From Trichoplax adhaerens (taxonomy: Eukaryota; Placozoa; Uniplacotomia; Trichoplacea; Trichoplacidae), in the NCBI RefSeq assembly GCF_000150275.1, contig NW_002060944.1, positions 2,972,690 through 3,036,689 of the forward strand: a stretch of 64,000 nucleotides of DNA, read 5' to 3'. Below are positions 48,401-61,900 of this stretch, one piece after another (position 1 is the stretch's first letter; each line of letters starts with the position of its first letter). The notes below the pieces were generated by a model, which saw only the letters and a list, made by a program, of their open reading frames with translations, did no database searches and was not told the DNA's origin. Made by a program: the position numbers and the translations under genes.

Positions 48401-51400
48401 GCCTGGTAAGCTTGAATATCAAATAAATATATTATTATAAAATGAATAAATATCAAGATATTAATTACTTGACCGTTCTACATTCGGAGAACATTTAAAG
48501 ATGTAATAATAAATAAGCTATCGTCTTATTAAATCACAATTATCGCTAATTACAACCAGAGAGCTTAAACGAATTGAATGGTCGCCTGATTGAATTTGAT
48601 AGAACAGTTGCAAACGCCGAAGCAGAATTAAAACATGTAAAAATTTAAAAATTGGAGTTCATTTCATTTCATGCAAGAATAGCAAAAACCGCCGTATTTT
48701 CATTATTTATAGCAATATTTTAATAATTATTTGATTGTCTGATAGTTAGAAAAACAACTTCAGAACAAATCCGAGCAAAGTAATCGAGAAAATCAAAATT
48801 ATCAATCAATGTACAGAGAATATTGTAATGCGATACAAGCGTCAAAGGTGTGTCCCTATTGCAATATCAACATCTTGTACGATATAGCTCCTTTATGAAT
48901 TAATTAAAAGACTGCAACTGCCTAAAATGTGGCACTTACGTTAATTTCTTAGACTAACAAACAAACTCTTGAAGAATTGGATAATATCATCTTAAAAGTT
49001 GCAAGATCGTATAATTTTGCGGGTATCGTATCTTAGAATGTGATAGATGTTGTCCAATAATTTTAACGTCCTTATAGACATTATTGTATCTGTAGCTCAG
49101 TCTCATTAGATGTCTGCTGTCTAAACAGATTTTGGTCAAGCCCCCTTTTCAGTTGATCAGGTGAAGAGATTTATGGAATGTATGAAACAAAAGTACCGTG
49201 CTGTTATGAAAGACGAGGAAAGTGTGAAGGTTTGTGTTGTCTTAATGTAATTAATGTTTATGTAGCCTATTACAAGTACTTGCACTCCATTACATTAGCG
49301 GTGAGTCTTCGGTATAATTATATAACTATTAATTGGCATTATTAGAATGATTACAATAAAAAACTCACTGATATCCAAGTAAAGATCACCGAGCAAGAAA
49401 AAATGCAGATAAAATTTCAGGAGGCCGAATTGTTACATAAAGCTTCACAGGTATTTTAATTTTCACAGAAAAATGTCTATCAAAGGAAGTCTACTATAGT
49501 TTGTTACATATGTATTATAAGTTGTTATGATAATTAGGTATAGCCGTATAGGTGATGATCACTCACTATATTTTTTCTATAATTTCAGGAAGAATGTAAA
49601 CGGAAAATGACGAAGATAGACAAGGAACTAAATAATATAAGCTTTGCAACATCTGAATTAGGCAACATTGAGAAGGAACTAAGGCGATATGTTCGTAGCT
49701 AATTTTCTGAGCAAAATTGTAAAAGAAGCAAAGTCCTAAATTACTTTTTTATATTTTCGGGTACGAAAATTCTTAGGAGCGAGAACTGGATGATGCTAGA
49801 TCCGAAGAAACAGTCAATGATTTAGAACAAGATATTGGTAAATTGAAAAAGGAAAAGACTACGCTTAATGATAAGCTTATGGAACTCAGGTGATCTTGCT
49901 ATTCAGTAATATTATGAGTACTTAAGTCACCTTGCAGTAAATTAATCGCCTAGAGACTATTTCTTATAGAAATGAAATGGTGAATTTGCAACGATTTACA
50001 AGCCAGCAAGCTAAAATAGAGCACTTAAATAAAGATAAAAATACCAAAGAAAGGGCTATCCAGCAATTGTTAGTTATGACTTCCTAAACCGTGAATTTCG
50101 ATGGTTATAATTATTTTATATGATAGTTACTTACAAAACTTTTCCTTACTTAAAGGAAGTTACTATATGCGGATGATCTAAATGCAATCTTTGGCTGTAT
50201 ACCGGAACTAGTAACAACAAAGCTTTCGGATTATATTCGGTAAAGTTAGTCACTAGTAAATTATTAATTGTATGCTTTAAGTTGTTCTTCAAGCAACTAC
50301 GTATTTCATATTGTTTATTTCGTCAAAATAACACGATTAAGGGGGAAAGAAGTGGAATTTGAAACCTTATCACCCAAAATGAAGAAAGCTCAACAAAACT
50401 TATCCTCAACAGAAACTTTCCTTGCGATTGAACAGTACGTTGCTAGAGTTAGCATTCCATTAATCATGTATTTGTCAAGCTTATTGAAAATTGTTTTTAT
50501 AGAGATAAGCTAGAAAGAAAACAGAGGACCTTAACGGGTATTTATAGAAAATATTTGAATCTACGCGTATTCTGCAATATTTTCAAATATGTTAGTTATT
50601 GCTATGTGATGATAAATCCTTTGAGATTTAAAAAATATGCGTAACTAATCCGTGCTATTAGAATTACAAGAAAAAGTCTTCGAAATCTGTGGTAACCAAG
50701 ATTTTGACTTACAACTTGAGAGGCTGCAATCAAGCTTGGAAAAATTGCGAATGTAAGATAGCTCCTAAATATTTTGTTACGTTCGATTCAAGTAGAAGTC
50801 AACTTTGACCTCTTTCTAACTACAGAGAAGTTGGTGCAATTAATGCGTCCCAGCATTTTTTTCAAAAGTATATCATGAAACTAGAAGAGCAAGATTCACC
50901 TTGTCCCCTTTGTCATAGACGATTTGGTAGCCGGAGTGAGAACGCAAGTTTAGTAAAAGAGGTAATCCAAAATATTTCAGTTTCAGTACGAGTCATCATT
51001 GTCCGTAAGACTAACGTTATCTCGATGAATACAAAATATTGAATACCTTTATTTTTTTACTGTCTCTTGCTACGTTATCCCTTTATGAGTGTACTCTTCT
51101 ATTTTAAGATACGCACAAAAGTCGAAAGTATACCTTCTAGGCTATCACAGCATAGAGAGAAAATTGAACTCCAGCAGAGTAAATATGAAGACTTCTTGCA
51201 GTTAAAGCCAGTTAGGAATCAGGTTTGTTGACGATCTTGATGTACTGTATTGACTTATATTAAAAGGTTACGCTAAGTAATGTATTGTATGAATGATTTA
51301 GATAACTGCCCTTGAAGATGAATTACCTGTCATAAGGGCAAAAATTAACGATTACCAAGGAGAACTTCAAAAAGAGAAAAAAAATTTTGATGATGTGGGA

Positions 51401-54400
51401 GATATTATCGTTTCGACATGCCTTTTATGAAACAATTAGCTAACAATTAAACGTTTTTGTATTTAAAGATTAAAGAAATCAAGTGCCTATTAGATAACGA
51501 GCTAGCGGTTGCTAGAAAAATTGCGCCACAAATGGAAACAATGAATGTGTATGAAAAGGAACTGAAAGACTTAGAAAGAGAAATTGTTTTGCAGACAACT
51601 CAATTAAATGTGAAAGGTGATTGTTAACTTTTTATATTGCTCTCAGTACGAGTGACAAGTTTATTTGATTTTGCAGCTCACAGGATTTCATATTTCTCCT
51701 TCAGGTACAGGTAATACTAAACGAAATCTGCAAACTGTTCACAGAGAGCACGAAGAGTTGCAGTCGAAATGGTGCTGAAACATTTCAGTATAGTTACAAT
51801 GTCTTTATAATTTTACTAATACTCGTAATCTTTCTAACTGGTAAAAATTATTATGATAGTGATGCGTTATCAAGAACGATTGATCGAAAGAGTCAATTAA
51901 TGCTTCAGCAGCAAAAACATATATCAGATCTGGAAAGAATAGCTAATGACCTGAAGGCACAAATGGTACAAATTCCTTGAACTTGGCTTAGTGATATTAC
52001 GGAAGATATTTAAATCTTTATTGAATGATTATTTTTATGTTTTTATCTAGTTTCAATGCCAAGTTAAATTGCAAGGTGTTAACCGTCTGCAAGATGAAAA
52101 GACTAAATTAGCTGTGGAGATATCTGACTTTGAACGTAAAATTATGGTAACACTACATTTTCTTGATTCTCATGCACTATATCAATGTAAGTAAGATTAC
52201 TAATAAATTGCTAATTTGCGGTACTAGGAAGCAAAAAGCCAGATCAAGCCAATAGCGGTTAGAAAGGAGCAGTGTTTGGTTTAGTGATAAGGCCAAACCT
52301 CATGTTTATTTTTAAAATTCGTACAGAATAGCTTAGCAAAACTCAAGAAAGAGAAGTGGGATCTAGAAAATCAATGTGAAGAAGCAAGAGAATCATTTCG
52401 TGATAAGGTTAAGCAGCAATTTTTACACCTGCACAATTTAACACATTTGTTTGAAATCACCACTTTGCAATCATATATTGCCTAAGCATTAAGTTGTTAA
52501 TGTACTGTTTAAAGTGCTATCATAAAATAACGTTCTAAAACATGCTAAGATTAGGCTAACATTTATACTTTTTTTATTATCCTTTCAGTTGAGTGAAGTT
52601 AAAGAATTGGGCGACAAAGCGATATCATTAAATCGAGAAGTTAAAAAGTAATTCTTGTTAAACTTTGACTAATTTGTAATTCTTGGAGGTAATTAAGTAT
52701 TTGAAGCTGATTTCGTTATGTACTTTCATATATATTGTGTAGATATAAAGATAGTGGCTATGAAGCCAAAGTAGTCGAAGGTGAAGGGGAGATGCAAAGA
52801 ATGAAAGAAATTCTAGATGACCTTGCCGCTACTCGCGAAAGACTATCTCGCAAGATCCAAGAAAGTGGGAGCTTTATCACTTCTCGAAAGGTATGCATTT
52901 ATATTTATTTATCACAGAATCAAACTTCGCATTAAACTAGCGGTGATAACGGTAAAATGAAATGGCTGAAAATTATTTATACCGTTAAATGCTTGTTCTT
53001 ATAAATGATCTAATTTGATTGAGTAGTTAGAGAAACGATGTCTTGAAGACAACATTCAGATCCGCCGTAACGAAAAGGATATTGAAACGTATGAACTGAA
53101 GATTATCGAACTTAATCAAGAATTAAAAGGAGAAAATGTACCATCTATAAGAAGGTTTGAAGTTATTTCCTAATATACGAATGTCTACTAACTTTAATAT
53201 GATTTGATATTTATTCTGTTTATCGTTCCTTTTGTAGTAATTTACAGAAAATAAAATCTAGAGAAGCAGAATTATTAAAGGAGGTATTTAAAGCGCTTAT
53301 ACGAATTTCTGATTGATTCTGTCATTAAAAATCGGAATTCTATACTACTTCAAAAGCGATCGAGAATTGATGGCCTAATGGCAGGACTAAGAGAGAAAAT
53401 TAATAGCTCTCAGCGAAATTTGAAATCTCCAATGTTTGCGAATGCCGAAAAGGATTTTTTTCATAAGCAAATCGATATTACGGTATTAAATTAAGCGAAG
53501 AGTTGGCTACTCTTATTAGGATTAGTGTAACATAAAATTTTTTCGTCTTTGTATAGACTACTGAAATGGTTATCAAAGATTTAAGTCAATATCACAAAGC
53601 TCTAGATCGGTACGTAGTAAGATAATAAATAAGAACATTTAGAAAGCTTCGATTATGTTTATCAGTACTTTGCATTACTCGGCACGATCAATTTATTTTG
53701 ATCAAGTACCTTTTATTGACATGTTCCCATAAATTCTTATTATGAAGAGCAATTATGCGCTATCATTACTCCAAAATGGTAGAGATAAATAAAATTATTC
53801 GAGAACTTTGGATTAACACATATCGAGGAAGTGGTAAGTTTAAAAGTGACTATTTATAGTTCGAATATATGTAGCAGTTACTAATCTTGGAATTTTAGTT
53901 CAATTACGAATTAAAATTGTCATCTCTAACTTTTATGAAATATTAGATTTAGGCAGTACGCGTTTTAAAATTTATGACTACAATTATTATCATTTTAATA
54001 GATATTGACACAATCGAAATACGTTCAGAAGAAGAACAGGATGCAATAGCCGCCGCTGCTCCACGTTCGAGAAGAAGTTACAACTATAGGGTACGACTGA
54101 GGATTACTGTCAATAAATGATCAGCCAATGCTTTAAATTGTACTATTAAAAAATATTGTTCCCTTGTAATGTTGTGTAACAGCTAGACAATTTATTGTAA
54201 ATTTCATTTACTGGAGACATACAGTATTTAAATTATACTTGTATATATAGTACACGTATAGGATGCTAGTGGCTTATTGCTGCATATTTATATCAAACTT
54301 TGCGGTCGATCGTTATATTCAATTGTCACTAAATTATAATTTAGGTTGTTATGCTAAAAGGTGATATTGCGCTGGATATGCGGGGAAGATGTAGTGCCGG

Positions 54401-54999
54401 ACAAAAGGTAATTAATTACGGCAGATGATGTTGATTTTTACCAAAAAGATTTAAACCTTGCAAATTAATGCTATCTAATGTTTCACGTTACTGCTATGAT
54501 AATCTAGAAATGTAAATAATGTCTTTCAGATCTTGGCTTCACTAATTATAAGACTAGCCCTGGCGGAAGCTTTCTGCATCAATTGTGGTATTCTAGCCTT
54601 AGACGAACCAACCACTAATCTCGATGAAGAAAATATTGAAAGTTTAGCACAGTCTCTAATTGAGTACGAATTGCTTGATGTATTTTCTTTTGACTATTCA
54701 AATCACCTGTGTTATCACTGAAATATCTGTAAACTTTATTTAATAGTATTTTACACAATCGTTCAAAGCAAAGAAATTTTCAGTTAGTCATTATTACACA
54801 TGATAAACAATTTGCCGTAAGGCTGAGGAGATCTGGATTTACCAGCCATTTCTATCACGTTTGGAAAGACTCCACGTAAGGCGAATAACTTTAATTCAGT
54901 CCAATTGGGGCCATATTTTTAATACAGTTGATTTATTTCTCCAGTAAAGGAAATTACTCATCAATAGAGCAAACCGATACGGAAAATATCCCAGCGTGA
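45480..54999 (+). CDS. RAD50: RAD50, SMC-like ATPase of the MRN complex
   Basis: DNA double-strand-break repair ATPase that works with MRE11 and NBS1 in the nucleus. Exon 1 begins [17 protein letters not shown] and carries the Walker A start [12 protein letters not shown]. The next exon (~46056) continues [16 protein letters not shown]. Further exons give [15 protein letters not shown] (~46660) and [14 protein letters not shown] (~47311, Q-loop). Many small exons from 47550 to 53800 encode a long coiled coil rich in K, E, Q and L. The zinc hook [12 protein letters not shown] is in the middle (Cys codons 50902-50904 and 50911-50913). The C-terminal ATPase half has the signature region ([10 protein letters not shown], ~54380-54407), then RLALAEAFC and Walker [13 protein letters not shown] (54533-54630). 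It continues [15 protein letters not shown] (~54782-54830) and ends ENIPA. The order head, coil, hook, coil, head is diagnostic. More than 30 small exons are implied; not every junction was verified. Confidence 0.95.
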
Positions 55000-55316
55000 T
55001 GGGCAATAATTGCGAATGATGACGAAGATCAGTATTAATTTAAGTACTGTGGAAGTTTACTTCTATCTAACTATCAATTTTTTCGATAATGAACAATGGT
55101 AACCAACAAAATACAGTAATATTATAAATAGTAGTACAAAGCAATAACTGGATCGTTGTCTATCTGAATTATAATACACTAGAAATGGATGTAACATCTA
55201 ATTTGGCATCAGTAGCTGTTGCATGTTTAGTGGCATTTATCAATTAATGTCCCTCTTGCTTTTTTGACTTCTTCCTGGAATGCCTAATGATTTCAATTTT
55301 AGAGGCACAATAAAAA
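55000..55316. other. Short convergent intergenic gap
   Basis: 317 bases between the RAD50 stop and the stop of the minus-strand tail-anchored gene; AT-rich, with no repeat seen. Confidence 0.5.
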
Positions 55317-56764
55317 TCAGTAATCGTCAATTAGTTTCATAAATAACAATACGGTGGCAATTATGATAGTAAGCGGTACCATTTCAGCAATTCTTTTCCT
55401 TGCTGCTTCTTTTCTGTTTAATTGTTGTTCGATGACTTTCGCATTTGCAGAGTAAGAATTTTCAACTTCCCTCTATCAAATAAACAGTAGCACCGAAAGA
55501 AGAAATTAGGGTCATGTTGTAACAGTAGAGGCTTTTATTTATCCGATTACTTTACCACATTTACCTGCTCAATTTCATCTTCTTCTTCGTCTATGGTCGA
55601 TACAGTGATAGAACTATATTTTCCCATGTCTCTTGTATATTTTTTCATCATAACCTGGAATAACGGTAAAATAAAAACATGAAATTCAAGAAAGTCCGTC
55701 TGATCACTTTTCAAATCGGAATAAATTTTAATTCGATGCTTGCAGGAAATAGTCTACATTCAGATTGGTGGCATGAGGTTATTCAAATGGTATGTAATAC
55801 ATTTCTGTACCTTTTTATTATTGCTACTGTTAACAGTTTGAGGAACACTAGTCTTGATAGCACCACCACCGCTATCGATGAGGGCACCTTCATTTATATG
55901 GAAAGGAAAATATTTCACTGAGTTTGATTGTATACTAGTCGTTCAAATACATCAGTACGTAAGTCCATTATCTTAGACGATAACTATCCTACGAGTACGC
56001 GTACATAAGTTTAGCCGGTTATAAATCACATCTAAAAGAGATTACAGTCTATTCCATAGGATACTTAATCAAGAAGATGAAATTAATGCAGATACAATTT
56101 CAAATAATTTGCCTAGTCGGTAGATTAATTATTCATTACCATTGAGAATGAATAGGGTAGGACTGTCTTTCTCTGTGTGTTCATAGAATAGGTCAAGATT
56201 ACACCTATTAATAGTAAATAGACCCATGACTTCAAAGATACGAGTCTATTACACAGGATATTGATATATGTGTATGGAGAGATTTCATGCGTTAGTTCTA
56301 TGCAATCGTGATATTATGTTCACCTACTTGATACAACACTTTCTAAACTGTTGTTCGCCATGGCTATCGGACCTGATGAGTTCAATTGACAAATACTGCA
56401 GTTAGATATTTATTCAAGGCTTAGACCATTAAATATCTTTCTGCTCTTCATAATCCACTACAGCACGCGTATGACAGTTTCATCAAGCGCTACAATCTTG
56501 ATTCAATTCTTAATAACTAATGATACTGGCAGAGTTTACTAGTTTATCCATTGTTGGAATCATTTTTTGGTTCTATGACTAACCACCAACTATGATTTTA
56601 ATGGTCAAGAATGAAAAAGGTGACAGTAGTCATGATAGAATTATTTTACCTTTTCAGAATGACAACTTTACCATCGTTACAGAACATCTTGCATTCTTGT
56701 TTCTTCTTATCGACAACTCGAGCGTGATCGAGTTTTCTTAGCGGTAATTCGGTTAATTTTTTGT
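55317..56764 (-). CDS. Unrecognised C-terminally tail-anchored membrane protein
   Basis: At least four minus-strand exons fit together in frame: 56650-56764 ([20 protein letters not shown]...), 55835-55871 ([12 protein letters not shown]), 55565-55654 ([18 protein letters not shown] then an acidic EEEDE stretch) and 55317-55472. The last exon has a basic amphipathic stretch ([16 protein letters not shown]), then one hydrophobic segment ([14 protein letters not shown]) and only six residues (KLIDDY) after it. This is the layout of a tail-anchored ER or mitochondrial outer-membrane protein with an N-terminal cytosolic part. The 3' two exons are well supported (exact phase-0 junctions with GT and AG); the 5' ones are less certain, and the start codon was not found. 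I do not recognise the family. Confidence 0.55.
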
Positions 56765-58013
56765 CTTTTCAAAGATAAATAGTATAAGTTTAAAATGTTG
56801 AAATCACGTATAGTAGAAAAGCTAATCATGCTGCAGTATTACTTGAAAGAAGCTAAATAAATCATAATCTATTATCGCAGTAGGAGTAGAATAATACTAT
56901 TAGTAGCAATCAGTGTATCTTTTGTACAAAGTCATATGCTTTGATGATATGAGGCATTGTCAAGAGTTTTTGCATCTTACTGGACGATATATTACTGGTC
57001 AATCATACAGTACAAATAGTAGGAGCTTTGATGCTAACTTCTTGCACATTTGTTCATGTTCTCTTTGCAATAATATTGATCCATTAGCATGGCGTCTGAT
57101 ATCGAAATCCAGTAACTGAATTGATTGACGGTGAAACCCCTGTACTACTTACTACCTTTCAATTTTAACTTGGCACTGTAAGGGCTAAAATGACCAAGTT
57201 AGTCTATTCGTCAGTCCATAAGCAAAAGTAGGGTAAAAATAATGTAACACCAACGATAGACAATTGACAGTACAGTAAATTAGTCAACTACGAGAATAGC
57301 TGTTTGTTTGAACATGTCCTACAAGTTAGACACTGCCTTGAGAATTTAATGATGGCGCTTGCCATGTACGGGTATAAGGAGAGTATGTAGTCGATGATAA
57401 AATACATCCTACTGTGTTGTAATAGAAGCTTTCAATCCCGCATAGAACATATTCAAATGTTAGTAGAATTATGATCAAAAGGTTGACTGAGCACTTGCGT
57501 TACTAAGCAATAGTACAGTACAATTGGGCTTTCTCCTTGCTCGACTCCTTCCACTGCAAATTAGAATTGTACGATGGATACCTATGATTAGCGCCATTTG
57601 ACCACAGATGCAATAGTAGACGAATAGAGTGGCATTTTTATTGCTATATTCTTCTTGATCTCTTGTATCTGAGCAAACAATGCTACGAGAGACAACTTTA
57701 GGCATGGCTGTTAACGTTGATAAATTGGAAATCCTTGTCGACTGGCGAAGTTCTCGCAGGAGCTGTTTTCCAGAGTACAGTACTGTACTGTACAGTGTAC
57801 AGGATAGGCTGGAAGCTGTTATTTTGGACTTGTCTACCAGAGGACGACGGTCGGTTATACACTGTCTAAGGGTCTCTACTGTAGTAAGGGTCTGTATACT
57901 ACAGTGCACTACACTAGTAGTGATACCGTACTCAGTACTGTATTATACGCTACAATGTACTCAATCAGATCCAATGATAGTACTGTACTGTGATACTCGC
58001 TCGATCTCACGCT

Positions 58014-58032
58014 CTGGTCCGGTCCGGACCAG
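58014..58032. repeat. Perfect GC-rich palindrome, 8-bp arms
   Basis: CTGGTCCG and CGGACCAG are separated by GTC. Unusually GC-rich for this window; could be a protein site or hairpin. Confidence 0.8.
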
Positions 58033-58111
58033 ATTCGGTCACTACAGTACGTAGCATGGAGTACTGTATTCTGAATACTGTATGTAAAATTAAATTACTG
58101 TACAGTACAGA

Positions 58112-58140
58112 GCTAACACCCGCTCATGTGCGGTGTTAGC
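58112..58140. repeat. Perfect hairpin, 9-bp arms
   Basis: GCTAACACC (58112-58120) and GGTGTTAGC (58132-58140) flank an 11-base centre. The stem can be extended by GC/GC with one bulged C. Directly preceded by an ACWGT run. Confidence 0.85.
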
Positions 58141-58928
58141 AGCCACTCCAAAGTACTGTAGGACCCAATTTTTGGACTATGTACAGTACAGTACTGTACA
58201 ATTGTAGTGTACAGTACAGTAGTGTACAACCAGTGGTACAGTGTTCCTTCTTTCATCGCTAGTGATAGTACAGTATAATAAAAACAAAACAATATCATGA
58301 TTGGACGGTACTGTAGCGTCAATGCTACCATGCGTCAGCACATCCAAGTAGTCCATGGTGCAGCACACTACAGTACGTACTGTACTGTACAGTACACTAC
58401 AGACCCTTCTAAGAGTCTCTTATTCAAAAACTAACCCATGTCCTTGAGTGTCCTTGACGAAGCCAAAAATACAGGATTGGACTAAAGTCCTTGTGGTAGT
58501 CCTCCAAAAAAGTCATCGTGAGAACGTACCTTTATAAGGGTCTCTTATTAACGTACAGTACATTGCCACTTTCACTTTTTTGGACCAGATGCATGTCAGA
58601 GACTGCGCCTCTGTCCATACAAAGTACTGTGAAAATGAGCGTGACAACCAGACGTAGGGTCATCAACTACGAGACGTGAAGTCAAAGCAAGTCATGGTGC
58701 GGTACAGGTCAGGCCTAGGTACAGTACTGGATGACAGTGGACGTCCTGATGGGCATCGTCCGTCCGTGTGATACGTCCAGTACGATACTCTACAGTGTTC
58801 AGTACGCTTAATCATGCGGCGTATACAGGAGACAGTGGAGTAGAATTACACCAGTTGAGCGTCGATTGGCTTCTTTTTCCCATCATTCTGCTTAGTTGAT
58901 CGTCTTGACGCCATCTTGAGTGTTCCCG

Positions 58929-61900
58929 ATGAGTAAAGAGCCGTATAATTATCCTTTTATTCACGATGTTGGCAAGTACGAAAAAATTACCAAGATTGGC
59001 CACGGAACATTCGGGTAATAGATAAATGACACAACCTTGATACTTTCTTACGGTGCTGCTAACACTAATTAAAAGGTTACTTTATACATGAAATGAAAAA
59101 AAAAAAAATCCACAATAAAAGGATCTACAGTACAATAAAAATATCAACGATTCGCAGGGGCCTACAAGTCAATATACGCATATTTTCCAGTTGATCTTTT
59201 CCATGTATGTGTACCTAAAAATGATAACATTTCAACTACCATGCAATCCATTTCTTCACTGCTTGTATGTGCTGCTTACACCTTGTCATGGTAGTTTTGA
59301 TGACGAAGGTAACCAAAAAAAAAAAATGGAGAAAATGTTGATACATTCGTAGGTTAGCAGTAACTGATGGTACTATACGCATCGGTGAGATACATACTCT
59401 ACTTGTATGCATCTAGGTCTAATAGAAAATAATCCTAGCTGTAGTGTAGACCACCCTAATTAGAAAGCTCTGCTAATGCATATCAATGCCAAGATTGATT
59501 CCACTGTACAATGGACATACGCGTTGAACCCTACTCTCGGCGATGTCATATTCTATCAAAAGTGTTGAATGCTCGATACTATAACTGTAGTCGACAATGT
59601 GCTCGTCTAAAATAACCAAAATCCAATGGAAATGGGTGTAGAGACCTTCAATCAGAAGCATTATTCATGGCACTGCTTTAAAACTATACGCTACTTTTGC
59701 AAGAAGGCCAAAGTTGTAAAGGAGCTTGTTAAGCACGGCTTACATGCAAGTACTATCAAGCACAAGCCAATCACTAATAATAACTGATCACGACCGATTG
59801 CTGTTTTACCGTTCTGTAGAGCTAATATCGACTTTTCCCTTGTACAGCACATTATTCGTACAGTAGATTAGTAAGCTTCAAGCACCATAACCTTTTTAAG
59901 CTAGACTGGTAGAAAATAATTCCTTTTATATACAGTACGAGTATACTGGATTGTGGAATGATATAGTAGTAATGGTTGAAATGATGACTGTAAGACTTGA
60001 ATAAAGTGAACCTCATGAAACTTTTAATAAACCTCCTGAGATAATAAAATAGCAATCAATAAAACGCTATACTTTGGCCATAGATGCCCGGTAGCGTACA
60101 CAATCGAATATTTGTCAATTTATGCTATATGCTGAGTACTATCTTTCTTGTGCAAGCTCAACACTTCAGTGTATGATAAGAATTGTATACAAGTCGGCTT
60201 CTTCAATTCCCATTTGAATCAGAGTAAACGACCAAGACATGAAACACATAAAACCCTCGAATGTAGTACAGTATATTGCTTCATGGAATAGAGTTGTTGT
60301 GTTATATAACTATAGTAGTAAAAGTGCCGTCGATTTTAGAAATGAACATTTTCGACATTCGCTCTTGGTGTATACAATAGAATATGAATTGATCAGTTTC
60401 GCGAAATTGGAAATGATGCCTATCAAATGTTAAAATTTTTGATATAAATGTCAAAGTATGTAAGCTATCGACTTAATAAGAGCTCCAGCTATAGTAATGC
60501 TGTACTGGTTTCATATCTTCCGAAATAGCGAAGTATTCAAAGCTAGGAATCGCATCAGCAAAGAGTTTGTGGCGCTTAAACGTGTCTTGCTAGGCAATGA
60601 AAAAGAAGGGGTAACTGTCTTGATAGATAAAATTGATTAGTATACGTACCATAATTATGAAAGGATAAATTAAATGTAAATAGTATATTGGATTGCTTGA
60701 TAATAATTACGATATGTAAATTTACTGGTAATTCAAGCGTACATCATACAAATGATTTATATGCTTATTTCACCATATATTTTTAGTCAATACTGTACGT
60801 TCTACTGTGCTATTCATGTCGTAAACCATGTGTAACTAGATGAGCACGTATAGTTCTTTGGGTCGTAATCGTAGTCCGCGCTGTAATTAATGTTCAGAGT
60901 GTAGAATTGCTTAAATTGTATTCGATAGGGATCATCATTTTTCTTTTATAGCCCTACTTGAAAAGTAAATTACTTTAGCAAAGCAATGTTTGCAGTATTA
61001 TCCATTATCACTGTTCTACTGGATATGTAATTACAGTATAGCTATGATTAAAAATACGTAGATACCAGAGTAGGTACTTTACTTACAAATATATGGTGTA
61101 GAAATGAAAGAGACTAGGATGTAATTACTGTAGCTTTCTATACAGTGGCATATTACGTTAAAAGATTGCAATGATACTATACGTGTATATTTAATGCTTA
61201 CCTTTTTTCATTGTATCAATATTTCATCTGGTAGTTTCCTATCACATCGCTCAGAGAAATTAAAATTTTAAGAGCTCTCAAGCATGACAATATTGTGCGT
61301 CTACAGGAAATTTGCCGATCCAAAGGTTAGTCTAATTTAAAAGATATTGTGTGTGTATAGAAAAATATTATCATAAACTAAGTAACCGTAAAGCGACAAA
61401 ATTGCTAATCACTGCGAGGTCGTAATGATCTATTAAAATCATGATGGAATGATGCAAGGACAAGATTCAACGGAAATTGTATTATTCAGTATTAAATGTA
61501 AAGATTTATACAGTGTATGAGTTACTTTGACTTAAAATCGAATAATATTCAAATTATTATCGTCACTTCATTAATATTCATATGTCTATATTTAAATTAA
61601 TTGTATCAAACCTATCTTGCTATTATAATGATAGGTACCCCGCAAAGTCGTAAAAGAGGCAGTATCTATCTAGTTTTTGAATTCTGTGCTCATGATCTTG
61701 CCGGCCTATTACAAAATCCACAAGTTAAATTCAACCTCTCGGAAATTAAGCGCATGATGAAACATTTATTAAGTGGATTATTTTATATACATAGCAATAA
61801 GGTCTTGCATAGAGATTTGAAGGCGGCTAATGTTTTAGTAACTCGTGATGGCGTCTTAAAACTAGCCGATTTCGGTTTAGCGCGTGTTTATAGTCGTAAA

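Larger units (their letters stand above)
57770..58400. repeat. ACWGT pentamer repeat cluster
   Basis: Runs of ACAGT/ACTGT units at about 57776-57802, 57935-57960, 57980-57991, 58096-58110, 58181-58222 and 58368-58396, separated by unique sequence. Each run is self-complementary. Confidence 0.8.
56765..58928. promoter_or_regulatory. Divergent intergenic region upstream of CDK9
   Basis: 2.2 kb that should contain the CDK9 promoter and the missing 5' end of the tail-anchored gene. 57770-58400 is dense in ACWGT units and has two strong palindromes. Open frames at 57475-57909 (minus), 57680-58054 (plus) and 58113-58368 (minus) run through these repeats and show no domain. Confidence 0.4.

Noticed and set aside
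57475..58054. Overlapping open frames of 144 (minus) and 124 (plus) codons
   Set aside because: Both run through pentamer repeats, overlap on opposite strands and show no domain.
57770..58400. DNA transposon suggested by strong palindromes
   Set aside because: No transposase frame, no paired long terminal inverted repeats and no target-site duplication could be found.
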